64,000 bases of DNA from Knoxdaviesia capensis (lineage: Eukaryota; Ascomycota; Sordariomycetes; Microascales; Gondwanamycetaceae). Made by a program: the position numbers and the translations under genes. Below, in pieces: positions 24,497 to 37,060 of the stretch; positions within the stretch are counted from its first letter, which is position 1; every line of letters starts with the position of its first letter. The notes under the pieces were generated by a model, which had not been told where the DNA came from, did not search any database, and worked only from the letters and a program-made list of their open reading frames with translations. The stretch is from assembly GCA_001510575.1 (NCBI GenBank), contig LNGK01000008.1:4784981-4848980 (forward strand), written 5' to 3'.

Positions 24497-25092
24497 TACA
24501 ACACATGACGGTTGAAAGTTTCAGGCGTTGATTTAGGTGCTAATAAGCACATGCAGAACCTTTCGTGATACAGTAGCAACATAATTGTTCCGGTCGGACT
24601 TGCGACGTGCGACGAGTGGTAGTGGTGACAGCCCGCATATTGCCCTAGAGCCGGGGTTCTAGTTTGTGTGTGGCCGCCACTCGCTCGGCGTGTGTTGTCC
24701 TTTAAGTTCAGCTGCCGAAGGACCAGACAACCGGGTGTCCGTGGGAGCCTCATGGGGCAGTCAACCACTTTGTGTCAGTCTATCCCGCAAAGGAGGATAA
24801 CGTTCAATACTTACACAAAATCTTCTTGTTTACATGATGAAACAACACTGAAAGTCTGAGGCTCAGCTTTGGTGTCAGACTAGAAGCCATATGGGAGAAT
24901 CTCACCCAGTCTCGGGTCGGCAGAAGAAGGGAAGAAAATGTAGCTTCCGAATGGCCCAGAATGTTGCCCGGAGGTCAATGGCGCCAAAGTCCGGCGACAG
25001 GGCAGGGCCCCAGAAGTGCACTTACAAAGGCACACGAGATTTAGTTTGAGGGGCCGGAATGAAATGGGACGACACCAACCACACAGGTTCAA

Positions 25093-25632
25093 CTACTTAG
25101 CCGAGGGTCGATAAGCATCACCGGACTGTAAGTCCATGCGAAGTTCACCTTCATTTGCGTCGAACTTTGCGGTATATCCTTCACCAACCGGATATCCGAT
25201 ATTTACAGTACTGATACCGTTCTCATCGGCTCCTCTGCTGAGCCGGAGCCCGCCACAGTAGTATCTATTCAAAACCATGCCGGTTGTGAGGCAGCCCCGG
25301 ATCACATCTCCATATTCCAACAGTCAGCCACTACAACCACCCTGAGTATCAATGACAATCTCGTCCCAAGCAGATATACCTCCCAAAACATTACAATTAC
25401 AAGCCTTTGCCGAAAATAAACTGCTGGCTCTGAGGCTGGATTTGCCGTTGAGAGGTCTCTCACCGCCTCGCTGTTTAGGAGCACACAATTGTGTGTTGCT
25501 CGTAACCCGCCCTCTGAAGAAGCTCTGGGCATGGTCTCTAGACGGGACCACCATAGCACCCTTCCGTGAGAATCCCACAAGAATCCCATCGGATCCCACA
25601 AATTCCCCCCTCACCCATTTTTTTCGCCTCAA
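25093..25632 (-). pseudogene. Possible decayed cysteine-containing protein gene interrupted by one TGA
   Basis: The same minus-strand frame is open from 25632 to 25327 and from 25323 to 25093, interrupted only by TGA at 25326-25324. Both sides have protein-like composition: CNCNVLGGISAWDEIVID before the stop, and CLTTGMVLNRYYCGGLRL then GYPVGEGYTAKFDANEGEL after it. No ATG with a signal peptide is found near the left end, and no tested intron removes the stop. The product is not recognised. It could be a pseudogene, part of a multi-exon gene, a sequencing error, or chance. Confidence 0.3.
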
Positions 25633-26568
25633 GGCAAGAAATCCACCTTAACTACACCCTAGAATTGTATTCCCGGCTAGCACTCTTGGGAGAGAGGGAG
25701 GAGGGGGGGGGCACTTGATTTTCTCTTGTCGATCTCCATTCTGTTTTTATTCGGCATCGCCTGATCTTCGGCCCCCAAAACACACACTGCCCAACAGAAC
25801 TTCGGCATATATCCAGGTACCAAATATAACGGGCCTACGTGCATTTTTCCCTCTAATTTGCTGAACTGTCCACATATTTCGGTACATATATAACAGAACG
25901 GCGGCGTGTCCCCCCTCTTAAATCACTCCCGTCTAGCTTCAACTTTTCTGTATGTTCCTTTTTTTTTTTTTTTCCCTTTCAACTCCTCCTTGCGATCCCC
26001 CCCCCCAACTCGATACCGATCGCCTCCCCTCCCTCCTTCACTCCTATGACTCGATCTACTCGACATTTCCTTTCTTCTCCTCCCGACAAACCCTCTTCGT
26101 TCTCTTAGACAGAGCCTCACGGTCACATCCGATTAACATAACTTCGATTCTCGAGTTCCAACCGTCCGGGATCCACCTTTCTCGACGGCAATACATTATT
26201 CACACATCTTGTGTGCACACCAATCTTCTGTGTGTGCAAGGGGAAAGAGCTTCACTTAGTCTGTGAGAGATCAACCATCTGATAAGATTGGCTTTCTGGA
26301 CACCGTATCCTTTGTATGGCCTCGCCAAACTGCCTGGCATCGCTCGATTTCACACCTGCGATTGGCTTTTGCTCGTTTTCGTATCCGCACACGAGTGGTC
26401 CTATCTGTTATCGATAGCAGCAGATCGCCCAAATATTGTTTTCCTACACGCCGCCAGCCTTCATTGCTTATTTGACTTTCAGAATCTATTGTTTTGGTCA
26501 AGCCTGCCTTGAAAATTCATTTTTTCCGTCATTTTTTCCTTTGTTTCTAGCCCAATCCAACATTCACC

Positions 26569-28741
26569 ATGGCTGATCTAGACGTTCTAGACGTGGTGGT
26601 GCTGTCAGTTGTCCTGCTGGGTACTCTGGCCTATTTCACGAAAGGGTCGTTATGGGGGAAATCTAAAGACCCCTACGCTGCTGCGCTTGCCAGCTCCAAC
26701 AGCGCAAAGGCTGGCAAAACTCGCAATCTCGTGCAGAAAATGGAGGAGTCGAGCAAGAACTGCTTGATTCTGTATGGCTCGCAAACTGGAACTGCTGAAG
26801 ACTACGCCTCGCGTCTGGCCAAGGAGGGCAAGAGTCGCTTTGGTCTAGAGACCATGGTTGGTGACCTTGAGGATTACGACTATGAGAATCTCGACACTGT
26901 TCCCGAGGACAAGGTTGTCATGTTTGTCCTGGCCACCTACGGCGAGGGTGAGCCTACCGATAATGCTGTTGACTTCTACGAATTCATCACTGGTGAAGGT
27001 GTCGAGTTCAGCCAAGGAAACTCGCCCGGTCTTGAGGGCTTGAAGTATGTCATATTCGGTCTCGGCAACAACACCTATGAGCACTACAACTCCATGGTCC
27101 GCAATGTGAACAAGCGCCTCGAGGAGCTTGGCGCCACTCGCATTGGTGATGCCGGTGAGGGTGACGACGGTGCCGGCACTATGGAGGAGGATTTCCTTGC
27201 CTGGAAGGAGCCCATGTGGGCTGCTCTCGCTGAGAAGCTTGGTCTTCAGGAGCGCGAGGCTGTGTACGAACCCGTCTTTGGCATCACCGAGCGCGACGAG
27301 CTCACCGCTGAGTCTGACGAAGTCTACCTTGGCGAGCCGAACAAGCTGCACTTGGAAGATTCGGTCACTGGCCCCTTCAACACCCACAACCCGTACATTG
27401 CGCCGATCTCGGAATCCAAGGAACTGTTCTCTGTCAAGGACCGCAACTGCCTGCACGTTGAGATTGACATCAGCGGCTCAAACCTGACCTATCAAACCGG
27501 AGACCACATTGCCATCTGGCCCCAGAACGCCGGCCACGAGGTCGATGCGTTCCTCAAGCTCATTAACCTCTATGACAAGCGTGATACCGTCATCAACATC
27601 AAGCCCCTCGACCCCACCGCCAAGGTTCCCTTCCCCACCCCGACCACCTACGATGCCATTGTCCGCTACCACATGGAGATTGGTGCCCCGGTGTCCCGCC
27701 AGTTCGTTGCCACTTTGGCCGCCTTCGCGCCCAACGACGCTGCTCGTGCTGAAATGACCCGTCTGGGTGGCGACAAGGACTACTTCCACACCAAGACTGC
27801 CTCTCACTACCTCAACATTGCCCGCATTCTTGAGTCCGTCAGTGGAGGCGAGAAGTGGACCAACATCCCGTTCTCGGCCTTCATTGAGGGTCTCACCAAG
27901 TTACAGCCCCGCTACTACTCCATCTCGTCCTCATCTCATGTGCAGCCCAAGAGCATTTCCATCACCTGTGTGGTTGAGAGCGTTACCCTTCCCGGCCGGA
28001 AAGCTGATGATCCGTTCTGCGGCGTCACCACCAACTACCTCCTCGCGCTCAAGCAGAAGCAGGCGAACGAAACCATCTCCAGCTTTGGTTCCACCTACCA
28101 GCTGGAGGGACCTCGCGGAAAGTACTCTGGTATCAAGGTCCCCGTCCATGTGCGCCACTCGAACTTCAAGCTCCCGTCCGACCCTTCGAAACCCATTATC
28201 ATGATCGGCCCTGGTACCGGTGTTGCACCCTTCCGTGGCTTTGTTCAAGAGCGTGCCCGCCTTGCCGAAGAGGGCGAGAACGTTGGCCGCACTATTTTGT
28301 TCTTCGGATGCCGGAAATCAACTGAGGACTTTGTTTACAAGGACGAGTGGGAGGTAAATCGACACCTTTGCTTTCTGTTTTGTGTCCTTTTATTCTCTCT
28401 TCATTTTGGTACTAACCGATGTCCTTTGAACTTCACTCGTATAGACTTATCAGAATGCCCTCGGCGACAAGTTCGAGCTCGTGACCGCATTCTCCCGTGA
28501 AAAGGCGAAGAAGGTGTACGTTCAGCACCGGCTGAAGGAGCGCGCGGACGAAGTTAACGAGATGCTCCTCAACAAGGCGTACTTCTACGTGTGTGGTGAC
28601 GCGGCCAACATGGCCCGCGAAGTCAGCGCCGTCCTCTGTCAGATCATTGCCGAGAAGCGCGGACTGTCGGAAGCCAAGGCGGAGGAAATTGTCAAGCACA
28701 TGCGGTCGGCGAACCAGTACCAGGAGGATGTGTGGTCTTAA
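26569..28741 (+). CDS. cprA: NADPH-cytochrome P450 reductase
   Basis: Exons 26569-28353 and 28445-28741 encode 693 residues, the normal size. An N-terminal membrane anchor (about residues 6-23) is followed by the FMN domain with YGSQTGTAEDYASRL at 69-83 and LATYGEGEPTDNA. The FAD domain has PRYYSISSSS and GVTTNYLL. The NADPH domain has IGPGTGVAPFRGF near 545 and FFGCRKSTEDFVYKDEW. The C-terminus ends DVWS, with the Trp that stacks on FAD. The enzyme passes electrons from NADPH through FAD and FMN to microsomal P450s such as Cyp51 and also to other ER haem proteins. The single intron (28354-28444) has donor GTAAAT and acceptor TATAG and lies after DEWE. The ATG context is caccATGG. Confidence 0.97.
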
Positions 28742-30811
28742 TTGAGCTGCATTCCAGGCCAGGTATACCAGCTTCTTATTATCTTCCTTTCTCTGGCTTT
28801 CGGGTCCGGGGCCCGGGTCCGATTTTAGTCGTTGCACCTCCTCTGTTCCGTTTTTCTTGTTTTCTCTTTTCATTTCCGTCCGAACGGCCCCAAGACTCAC
28901 GAGCCAACCTTCCACAACTATCACAATCCAGTGTTGCCCACTATCGGTCTTAAGCGAACCGTGTTCCAGAAGGCTCAATGACTACAATTGCGCTGTTAGG
29001 TCGTTTTATTGTTCTCCGCGGCCCCATTCTGTTGTCCACACCTCCCCCGAACTTCTCTTTTTTCACTGCGCAAAAAGTGACTACATCTTCATCCTGAACA
29101 TATAACGAGTGAAACGACACTTTCTCTTTCTTATCTCTTATATATACTAGCTTCATTTAGACTTCCTGTATTGAGGTTTTATTTTCTGTTTCCCCGGTGT
29201 CTGGAAATTCTCGTTTTCCTAGTCCTTGTGATTTTTAACTGCTTTTCAGGGCGAATCATCATGCCTGCCCAGGTCATTGGATATTTCGGGGACAAGATTA
29301 GTGTTCTCTGTGTTCCCGAAATTTCACCTATCTCAGGTTCCCCCTCCTCTTTTCCACTGTCTCAAGAGGTATTTCCGCGATGTTAAGACCCCCTCAGGAT
29401 TGTGCGGGCCGCTGATACGAGCCGCCTTTCTCCCCTTCTCTCTTGTTTGGCTTTGCTTCCTTTTTCCTTCGGTGGTCTTTTCCCATTTTGGCATGCCCTT
29501 TTTTGTTGTCTTTTCCTGAATATTTCGATTCCGCCATGGCAATTTGTACAGCTCCTTGAACCGGGTTTTCAAACTTAGACTTACGGGTGGAGGGAGGTAG
29601 TAGGAATAACGGGTGGGGATTACTGAGTGTTTTAGTCCTTGACTTCCGAAGGGAGACATATTTGTGTGTTTGGTGGGCAGGGGAGGAGGGAGACACAGGA
29701 AACCATGAGGCACATGTTGGCTTCATGGCTGGGTGTTGTCTCTATCTCTGGGGGTGTTTTTTTCTTCTTTTGTAGTGGGTGACGAACGGTATCCCGAGAG
29801 CTGATAGATGGGATGAGCGATTTTCCTCTTTGTTGTCTGTCTGGTATATTCGGTGCGTTCTCTATTGATGCAAAAGTCTTTTTCTATCTTTCTGTCGATG
29901 GTGTGTGTAGGAGCCAGGTTTCTTGGGTGTGCGCGTGTTGGGGGGTTCAGGTAGTCCATATTCTTAGTAATATGCAATAAGTAACAATCAAGAAGTGATC
30001 ATATTCCTCTTGTGCGTCTTGTCTCACTCTATGTTAATCTTGGGACACTGATTCAAGGGGGAAATCGTTATGTTAGGGTCAGGGTTGGCAACTGTTCTCC
30101 TTGGATCGTCAGCAAGCTTCAGACGTGAAAGCCTTTTCTACGCCTCGCTCGGCTCAAACAGACACTCTTGCATGTCTCTGCACCACTTTCTCTCAACACG
30201 GATAGACAACAACTGACCAAGGGATATGCAAGTTCTCACCTATGGACCTTGACGGAAAGACATTCTGTTTCCGCTTCCTCCCTTACTTCCCATCCCATTT
30301 TCCTTCGACAAATGCAGAATGGTCAATTCAGCTCACTGCTTTGTCTCGTCCCGTTTCTGTCCATGGGTAGAGCTCTCAAACGCTTTGTGGACACGGGACG
30401 GTGACCTATTACTGAGAAAGAGAAGGACTAAGCTCGACCCGCAGGCTCTGCTCCCCCATCTACAACGGATGTCCATTGCAGGAGCCCAGCTCGGAGGCGG
30501 GCTACATACAGTACTAGGCATCAAGAATTCCTTTTCCTGTCGAAGTTAAGGTACACTGACTGAGCCGGTGGTACAGATCAGCGTGTGCCCTGGTCTGTAC
30601 ACGAACATACTGCCCGCACAACCACACCCTTGTAACTGAAGCGAGAGCTAGGATGTATTTTTGGCTGGATTTACTACTGGGTGCTGTGCGTCTGAACTGT
30701 CCTTCTTCTGTGCAGTCCAGCTCCCAATATGCCGTCGAGGAGTGATCTTCTTGACGTGCCTGACCGAATATCTTTGCGTACGGTAGGTGGAAGAGTTTGG
30801 TTTGGGGGGGG

Positions 30812-30848
30812 NNNNNNNNNNNNNNNNNNNNNNNNNNNNNNNNNNNNN
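30812..30848. other. Assembly gap (37 N)
   Basis: A run of 37 N is flanked by G homopolymers on both sides (8 G to the left, 7 G to the right). Confidence 0.95.
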
Positions 30849-31461
30849 GGGGGGGTTTCGGGCCTTCGCAAGCTCATTATCACTATGCACAAGGATACTA
30901 TGAGTGGTGGTATGATGTGTTTGTTGTTTTCGTGCTTGGCTACCGAGACACTGCGTGATACAAAAAGTCGATCCAGGATCCGTGAATCCTGATTTAGCTT
31001 GAATTTTTTCCTGTTTTTCCTGGCCAATAGCTTAAGAAGAACATGAAGTCCAAGCCGACTTGAAAATCTCGGGAGTTTCTTCATGTTTGAAAGCGAGTGA
31101 CACTCTCGTACCAGCTGGCATAAGAAAACTTTCCAGTCTACCACCAGACGAGAGACATCTGATCGAAAGCTCTTGTTTGAGCGCCCACCACCAGGGTCTT
31201 AACTATTAGGCACTGTATCTACACTCCGCTTCCATGGCCGGGGAGTTTCGAGAATTGTTTATTACACCGTGCATAGATAGACACGGACACAACCGTAGGA
31301 TACTCTTCCATGCATGCACGCCGTGGCGATCTGGCATTTTTGGTCTTGCACCAACCGGGAGTCCCGACTGAAAGCCAAAACCGGCACAGGAAACGTGCCC
31401 TTGAACGAATGGCGGAACATTTTCACAAAAATGCAAAAGCCCACTTGCAACTATCAGGGTG

Positions 31462-31499
31462 TAGGTAGGCACCTACCTATGTCGGTAGGTATGTACCTA
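31462..31499. repeat. Two adjacent TAGGTA/TACCTA inverted repeats
   Basis: TAGGTAGG (31462-31469) and CCTACCTA (31472-31479) form one near-perfect palindrome with a 2-nt centre. TAGGTA (31486-31491) and TACCTA (31494-31499) form a second. Single TACCTA-like words recur near 31763 and 32128-32157. No function is known. Confidence 0.75.
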
Positions 31500-32787
31500 T
31501 GAATGTACTGTACACACACTTCGTATGTGTTTGGACTGACAGAATGCGAATCAGCCAAACGAACGCCATCAATGTTTCATGCACTGCTTCGGGTTTCTCC
31601 TTGGTGAATTCAGGGCTCTCTCCCTTATTTGGGCTCTGCTGGTTCCCGGGCAAGCTTGTTGTGGCCCACAGGGAGATATCGGGTGCTGCATTTCTTTTTC
31701 TTCACTTTTCGTGTTCTGCGTTTCCCCTTCCTATGACAGGGGCGGGGATTGAGGCCTGACGGTACCTACGCGGATAGATTTTCCCACCCAAACAAGGACC
31801 AATTGGATAAGCTCGGGGCCAGAAGAGCACCTGCTCGGTGGGTATCCGGCGATTGTGGAATTGGGCTCTGGCCTCTGGGTGAGAGCCTGATAGTACGAGG
31901 ACTTCTAGCCTCCGTGTGGGATATACATTCTCCGGTCTCTCTTTCTTTTCTTCTTGTACGTTCCACCCCGACCCTGTGATTAGCGGGGAGCTTCTTCGCT
32001 GTTATTTCATTCTGTTCCGAGCGAAGTTCGTGGCGTTGGACACATTCCTACCCAGCTTACCGTCTTAGGTGCGACTTACCGCGTGAGGATTTCCCTTGGT
32101 CTCTTCTCGCCAGTTTGTGTCAGTACCTATGGGTGTACCTCCCTCCTGACCTACCTAAATGTGTGCTGAGCCAAGCAAACCCTGACATACATCCACCCCA
32201 GGTATCCCGGCGGAATAACGTGGGGGATTGAGGCGCTCCTCGTGAGGCAGTTCGCCCATATATGCTATGTAGGGGGCGGAGCTTGCAGCTTCAATGGGTG
32301 TCGTAAACGCATAGATAGTAGTATCACCTGAGAACACTAGAACCCTGCAAGAAGCATGGCCTGGTGCATGGGAGGGAGCAAAGCTTGTGATGGAGAGACA
32401 GGGTCGCGGCCATTCGGGGCTGGACGACGACGAGGACGATCTAGGAGATTGAGATCAGAGCGAAGGGCGGTCGAGGCTTGTCTGGGTTGATTGTGCTGTA
32501 CGTACCTGATGTCCATATGAGTAGATACCCTGGTACATGGCAACTCCTGGCCTCTGGGCCGGTGGCCGTGATACTCTTTTTCTTGCGGGTGTGTGTGTGT
32601 GTCTTGCTTTTTGTTCGTGTGCATTTTTTTCTCCCTTCACAGCTGTCTGTTTCACCTATTTACACACACCTCAGCCAGACCCTTGAGACCGTGAAATACG
32701 CGGAGAGGGTGCCGATATCCTCCGGAATCCCTTTGGACCCTCTCATGGTTCGACTTTCCGGGCCTTGCAATGATCTCACCTAATCTC

Positions 32788-32813
32788 AGCTGGAGTCTTT
32801 CATCCCTCCAGCT
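32788..32813. repeat. Perfect 8-bp hairpin
   Basis: AGCTGGAG at 32788-32795 pairs with CTCCAGCT at 32806-32813 around a 10-nt loop. It lies in the gene-free 28.7-37 kb stretch. Confidence 0.65.
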
Positions 32814-33259
32814 TTGTCAATATCCCCCCCTCACTCTCAAAAGAGCAGAAGTAATGCGTTTGGGCGAGTTCCCCCCGATGACTAGTGTATGACGTCCCCC
32901 GAAACAGAACACTGTCTTGCACTGGAATTTGAAGTTTTCTAGGCGAGAAAGAACATCCAGAAGAAGCAGAAGGGTCCAGGAAGCTATCTCACGGGAGAGG
33001 GCCGAAGGGATGAGGAGACGGCAAGAGTATGTCCGGAGGTAAAGTACATGCATTCAGGGAGATTCGGGCCAGCGAATAGTGCTCTGGGCATTTCTCCATA
33101 CACTCTGGACTCTCTCCTTCTTCCCCCAACTTACAAATCCCGTCACACAACTGGACGGTTCTTATTGGGCGGAAGATATGTTTGGCACAGGATGAATAGG
33201 CATGTACTGTACGATATGTGTGTAAGTACTGTATGTGTGTGTGTATAACCTCCATACTC

Positions 33260-33279
33260 GTGTGGCTTTGCAGCCACAC
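33260..33279. repeat. Perfect 8-bp hairpin with 4-nt loop
   Basis: GTGTGGCT at 33260-33267 pairs with AGCCACAC at 33272-33279 around TTGC. A GT-dinucleotide-rich tract precedes it by about 20 bp. Confidence 0.7.
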
Positions 33280-34221
33280 ATATGAGGCCTGGCTATTCCG
33301 ATGTTCGCTGGCTCTTGCGTCTATCCCCTGCCATTATGCGATCGATCCCTTGCTCAGTTGACCTTGCTTGGTGAGTGTAAACTTTCATTGACTACAGCAG
33401 ACCGCTGAAAGAGACATCTAGCATTCACATCCCGTCACTGGGCTGTAGTGCCTCCACCTCTTCGTTTCTTTTGATAGCGACTTTCTCACGCGCCGTCTGT
33501 TCCTGAGGGAGGGTGTATCTGTATCTTTAGCCTCGAATTTCCTCTCTCTGGACTGGAGGGTCTCATGTCAGTTGGTACTACAGTGAAACTTCAAATACTG
33601 GGTGTGTCTATAGGTGTATGTGGGCGTGTTTGGTTTGCTTGCTTGTTTGCGTGTGTATGTCGGTGGTTGTGTGCAAGTTCCCCCATTTCTCTCTCTCCGC
33701 TCCATTACACACCCCATATATATTGTAATTTTGTGGATGTGTGTGAGGCCGTCGTACGCAAAGGTACTGGCCGATGGGTAGGGGCCGTGTTTCTTTATAT
33801 CTGATGCTGTCTGCCTCTCCCATCCGTGCCAGGTCTCCAACTCTTCTCGTTGGGTTCTTCTCTGTATTCCCATCTAGTCAGGTTCCAGGAACTCTCCTAG
33901 CCGATAACCAGCTTCATTTCTTATTCTTCCGGTATCATTATCACTGCATCATTATTCAAGATTGTCAGTATCCATTTTCTATTGCCTTTTATTACTAACA
34001 CTGATCCTTCAATCACGAGAGAGTCAGACTTGGAACTGAACCGACCTCATAGCCTTGGAGACAGCTTGAAGAGTCACTCTCCTTTCGCCGTTCATTTTCT
34101 CCACTGCCCCGAACAGAATTATTTGGCAGTGATTATATCTTCGATTTTCTTCTTATGTCCTTCCTATTTGCAGATACTCGCCCAGTTTTATTTGTTCTGA
34201 AACTGCCTTTGCTTTAATTTT

Positions 34222-34470
34222 TCAGAGGCGTCCTTCTCCGACCTGCATCTGCATATACCCCGTTAATTGCATCCGACCTCCTTCCTTCCCGCTCCGTAAA
34301 TTCCGGTCTTCTCCACTCACATTTGCAAACCTGCCATTACCGGGATCTAATCCTCCTCCGGGCCATTCCAATAACATCACGCCAAGCGATAGACCGATAT
34401 CGTTCTCCACCAAAGCAAGCAACTCTGCAAACATCTGCTCTTCTTTGAGAGTTGTGAGCATACTGGCCAT
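34222..34470 (-). CDS. Possible small protein on the minus strand (unproven)
   Basis: An ATG at 34470 opens an 82-codon frame that begins with a helical, acidic stretch (MASMLTTLKEEQMFAELLAL). A GTGAGT donor (after GRFAN), an ATTAAC branch-like word and a TATGCAG acceptor would splice it to a product of about 58 residues in the same frame. No family is recognised and homology cannot be tested. It lies about 2.6 kb upstream of, and antisense to, the RRM gene. Confidence 0.2.
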   Translation of the reverse strand: MASMLTTLKEEQMFAELLALVENDIGLSLGVMLLEWPGGGLDPGNGRFANVSGEDRNLRSGKEGGRMQLTGYMQMQVGEGRL

Positions 34471-37060
34471 CGGGACTCAAAGACGAACCCCGGGTTCCAC
34501 GACCTCTAAAACGCCGTTCACGCCTAGGGCGTCCCCATCTGCCATCGTTTTCTGCAGTGCAATCACTCACTCCCCGTGCTGGGGTGCTGTGGCTGTTTGG
34601 TGCTCTTGGCTGCTACTGTCTTTGCCGGGGCTGCGAAGTTTCTCTCCGTAACTCTTTCCTGTCACTGCGAACCTGCTCGGCCTGCACCTGACGATTTATG
34701 ACCTGCAAGTTCGTGAAGCCATCGTCAACGTCAGCCTGTTCGAGCCCATTCTGCACGATCGGCCTGCGTTGAGCTCTTTCCGTCAATTCTCATTGGACAT
34801 CCGCTCAAGGTGCATCCTTTCCTCGACATCCCCCTGACGGAAATCCATCTTTGACATCTGCTCCTTCTCTGTCTGTATTGCGCCGCTTCTTTCCCTTTTG
34901 TTCCGTTTGAAATTTTTAAAACACAAAATCAGCTCATTCCTAATTGCCACTTACGACGTTCTTTCCGAGATCTGGACCTCTCGGCTTGAATTGGCTTATT
35001 TTGTCACTCGCTCCTATATCAACCAAAGATAGCTCTTCCCACGCTCAGATATCAGCCTAGGTATGCTCAATTCTGTTTCCTTCTCCAAATTTTATATCCC
35101 TCGGTCTTCAATCTCGTTGTCGCCTATGGTCTGGCAAGAATGAAGTTGATTCTACCTGCCTGTTACGTGATCCCCCATACTTGATTCATATATACATTGC
35201 GTAGCTTCTTGGAAAGCCCTAAGAAGACTCTGCTATGTATCCATGTTCTTTAGTGATATTTTCAACGATCAAGTCTCATCCTCCATATGGCAGATGTGCC
35301 ACTCGCAATTATTTCCCCTCCTTCACCACTACCAAAACATCTCTATAAGTGGAAAGTATCTAAAGTTTCTTACTCTGCCCACTTATGTATTTTCATTCCG
35401 TTAAATAATCATATCATCATCCATCTGGACCCTTTTCTTCCAGATATACTGTTATCGCCTCATTGTTTACATATCACCTTCTTTCAGTGTTGTTCCATCC
35501 CCTTCACAGCCTTACTACTACATATGTTATTTCTTTCAGCCAGGAAAGATAGCTATATTTCTCCTGCCTGCCTGCTGCACCATATACTTGATAGTCTTAG
35601 GTGATAGTTGCAGACGGCTGTTTGCTATGCTCAGAAATTCAACGTAAGAGAACGAAGCTATTTCCATTACATGACTCTCTGCTACCTAGACCCTTTGCCT
35701 TTATATCCATACAGACTCTCGTATGAGATCATGCTCTATAATATGTTTTTTTCACCCTATCTTTCTCCTGATATGATAATGTCAGACACTCTCCCCTAGC
35801 ATCTGAATATATGATATCTTTATGAACTCCTGTAACTCTATTAGGCCTTATGCAGTTATCTGTATCATATATGTCCAGCAAGGCTTGACATATGTGATTA
35901 GCCTTCTGATGCCTGTTTCGCTATTGATATTCCACATTGATCACCCCTTAACATAGCAAAAGCTCTAATTCTATCTCCTTACCCAGGCTCTCCCTATCTT
36001 TGTTTCCTTCAAGCCAGCTCTAAGCCGGATCCTTCCGCCATCATCAACAAAGGTATGGATCATGTGATTGCACCTTAAAGTTAAAGCGACTGCATCCCAT
36101 AGCTTCAAGTGGCTGCATTCTACTACTTATTTGGCTGCTACTGAGAATACCAAGATGCGTATGTGTGGCTACAACCAATCAACTTAAGAACATATGCGGC
36201 TTCAACCCATATCTTCATATTCATGGTTGCAACGCACTTAATGATGTTTCATGGATGCAGCCGCTTGATGTCACAAGTTCTAGTCGCCTTGCTAATCTTG
36301 TTTTTTTTTTCTGTCTAGGCAGGATCCTCACTTTCTGGCTCCTTGTAAGTATCTCCTTCTGATCCATGATGAAGCATGAATGAACTTGCCTTCCACGGTT
36401 CATGATGTTAGCATCTCTTCCTTCTCATCCTGCTCCAGGGACCGGACAAAGGAGACCGGAGGCTGTACCTGGGAAACTCGTATAACTACCCTGGAGTCTC
36501 CCCTTTTCCCTCTCAAGTTTTCTTCCTCTTACATCTTCTTCATCCTCACTACTCATCTCATCTCTTCAATATACTCTCTCCTCAGTCTTCACTTGCTATC
36601 ATACCTTTTCGTTTACTGTCTACATGGTAGCTTGACCCATTTACTTACACCGCTCGTTTTCAGTTCATCCTCTTGTGCTTCTTGTAGAATCATTGGAATT
36701 TCTGCTTTTTTTTACACCTGCCTATCTCCAAAGGGACCCCTATCTGTTTCACACTGCATCAACTCTTCAGTTCTGTTTACAGACCTGTCCAGGCAAGACA
36801 CAGCTCATTTCATTCCGGATCTTACGGGAATCATCGTGCTGACTTGAAAGAGTTTGTCTCCCACCAGATTCTACCTGAACAAATTACTGCATCCTCAAAG
36901 GTTGATCTGCACGCGGAGCAGTCTTGTTTGTAAGTCAACACCTTGTAAAGGACTGGAAATCTTGTTTCGGGTTTTCCTCTCGTGCGACTGTGATGTTTCA
37001 TCAGAAAAGCTTGGACTAAACCTTCCACTGTGTTTCCATATCTAGCCGGTCATTTGCATC

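Larger units (their letters stand above)
22314..26568. other. Long divergent intergenic region between the morphogenesis gene and P450 reductase
   Basis: About 4.25 kb. CCAAT boxes are visible at 22974-22980 (plus) and 26360-26367 (reverse), the latter about 200 bp before the reductase ATG. A T15 run (25959-25973) and a C10 run (25997-26006) lie near the reductase. Two weak minus-strand candidates for small proteins are listed separately (24.0-24.5 kb and 25.1-25.6 kb). Otherwise no gene is seen. Confidence 0.5.
28742..37060. other. 8.3-kb region without recognised genes, including the long upstream region of the RRM gene
   Basis: No convincing protein gene is present. The left part holds the reductase 3' UTR (pyrimidine-rich, to about 29.2 kb) and a gap at 30812-30848. 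The middle part (31.4-33.3 kb) holds several perfect inverted repeats. From about 34.9 kb to 37.06 kb the DNA is A/T-richer and pyrimidine-rich, with several donor-like sites (GTATGC near 35060, GTATGG near 36053, GTAAGT near 36347, GTAAGT near 36929). This would fit a long spliced 5' UTR of the RRM gene, but transcription cannot be shown from sequence. Confidence 0.5.

Noticed and set aside
22400..26500. Possible AT-rich, RIP-mutated transposon remains
   Set aside because: Base composition is ordinary and no transposase-like or reverse-transcriptase-like translation is seen.
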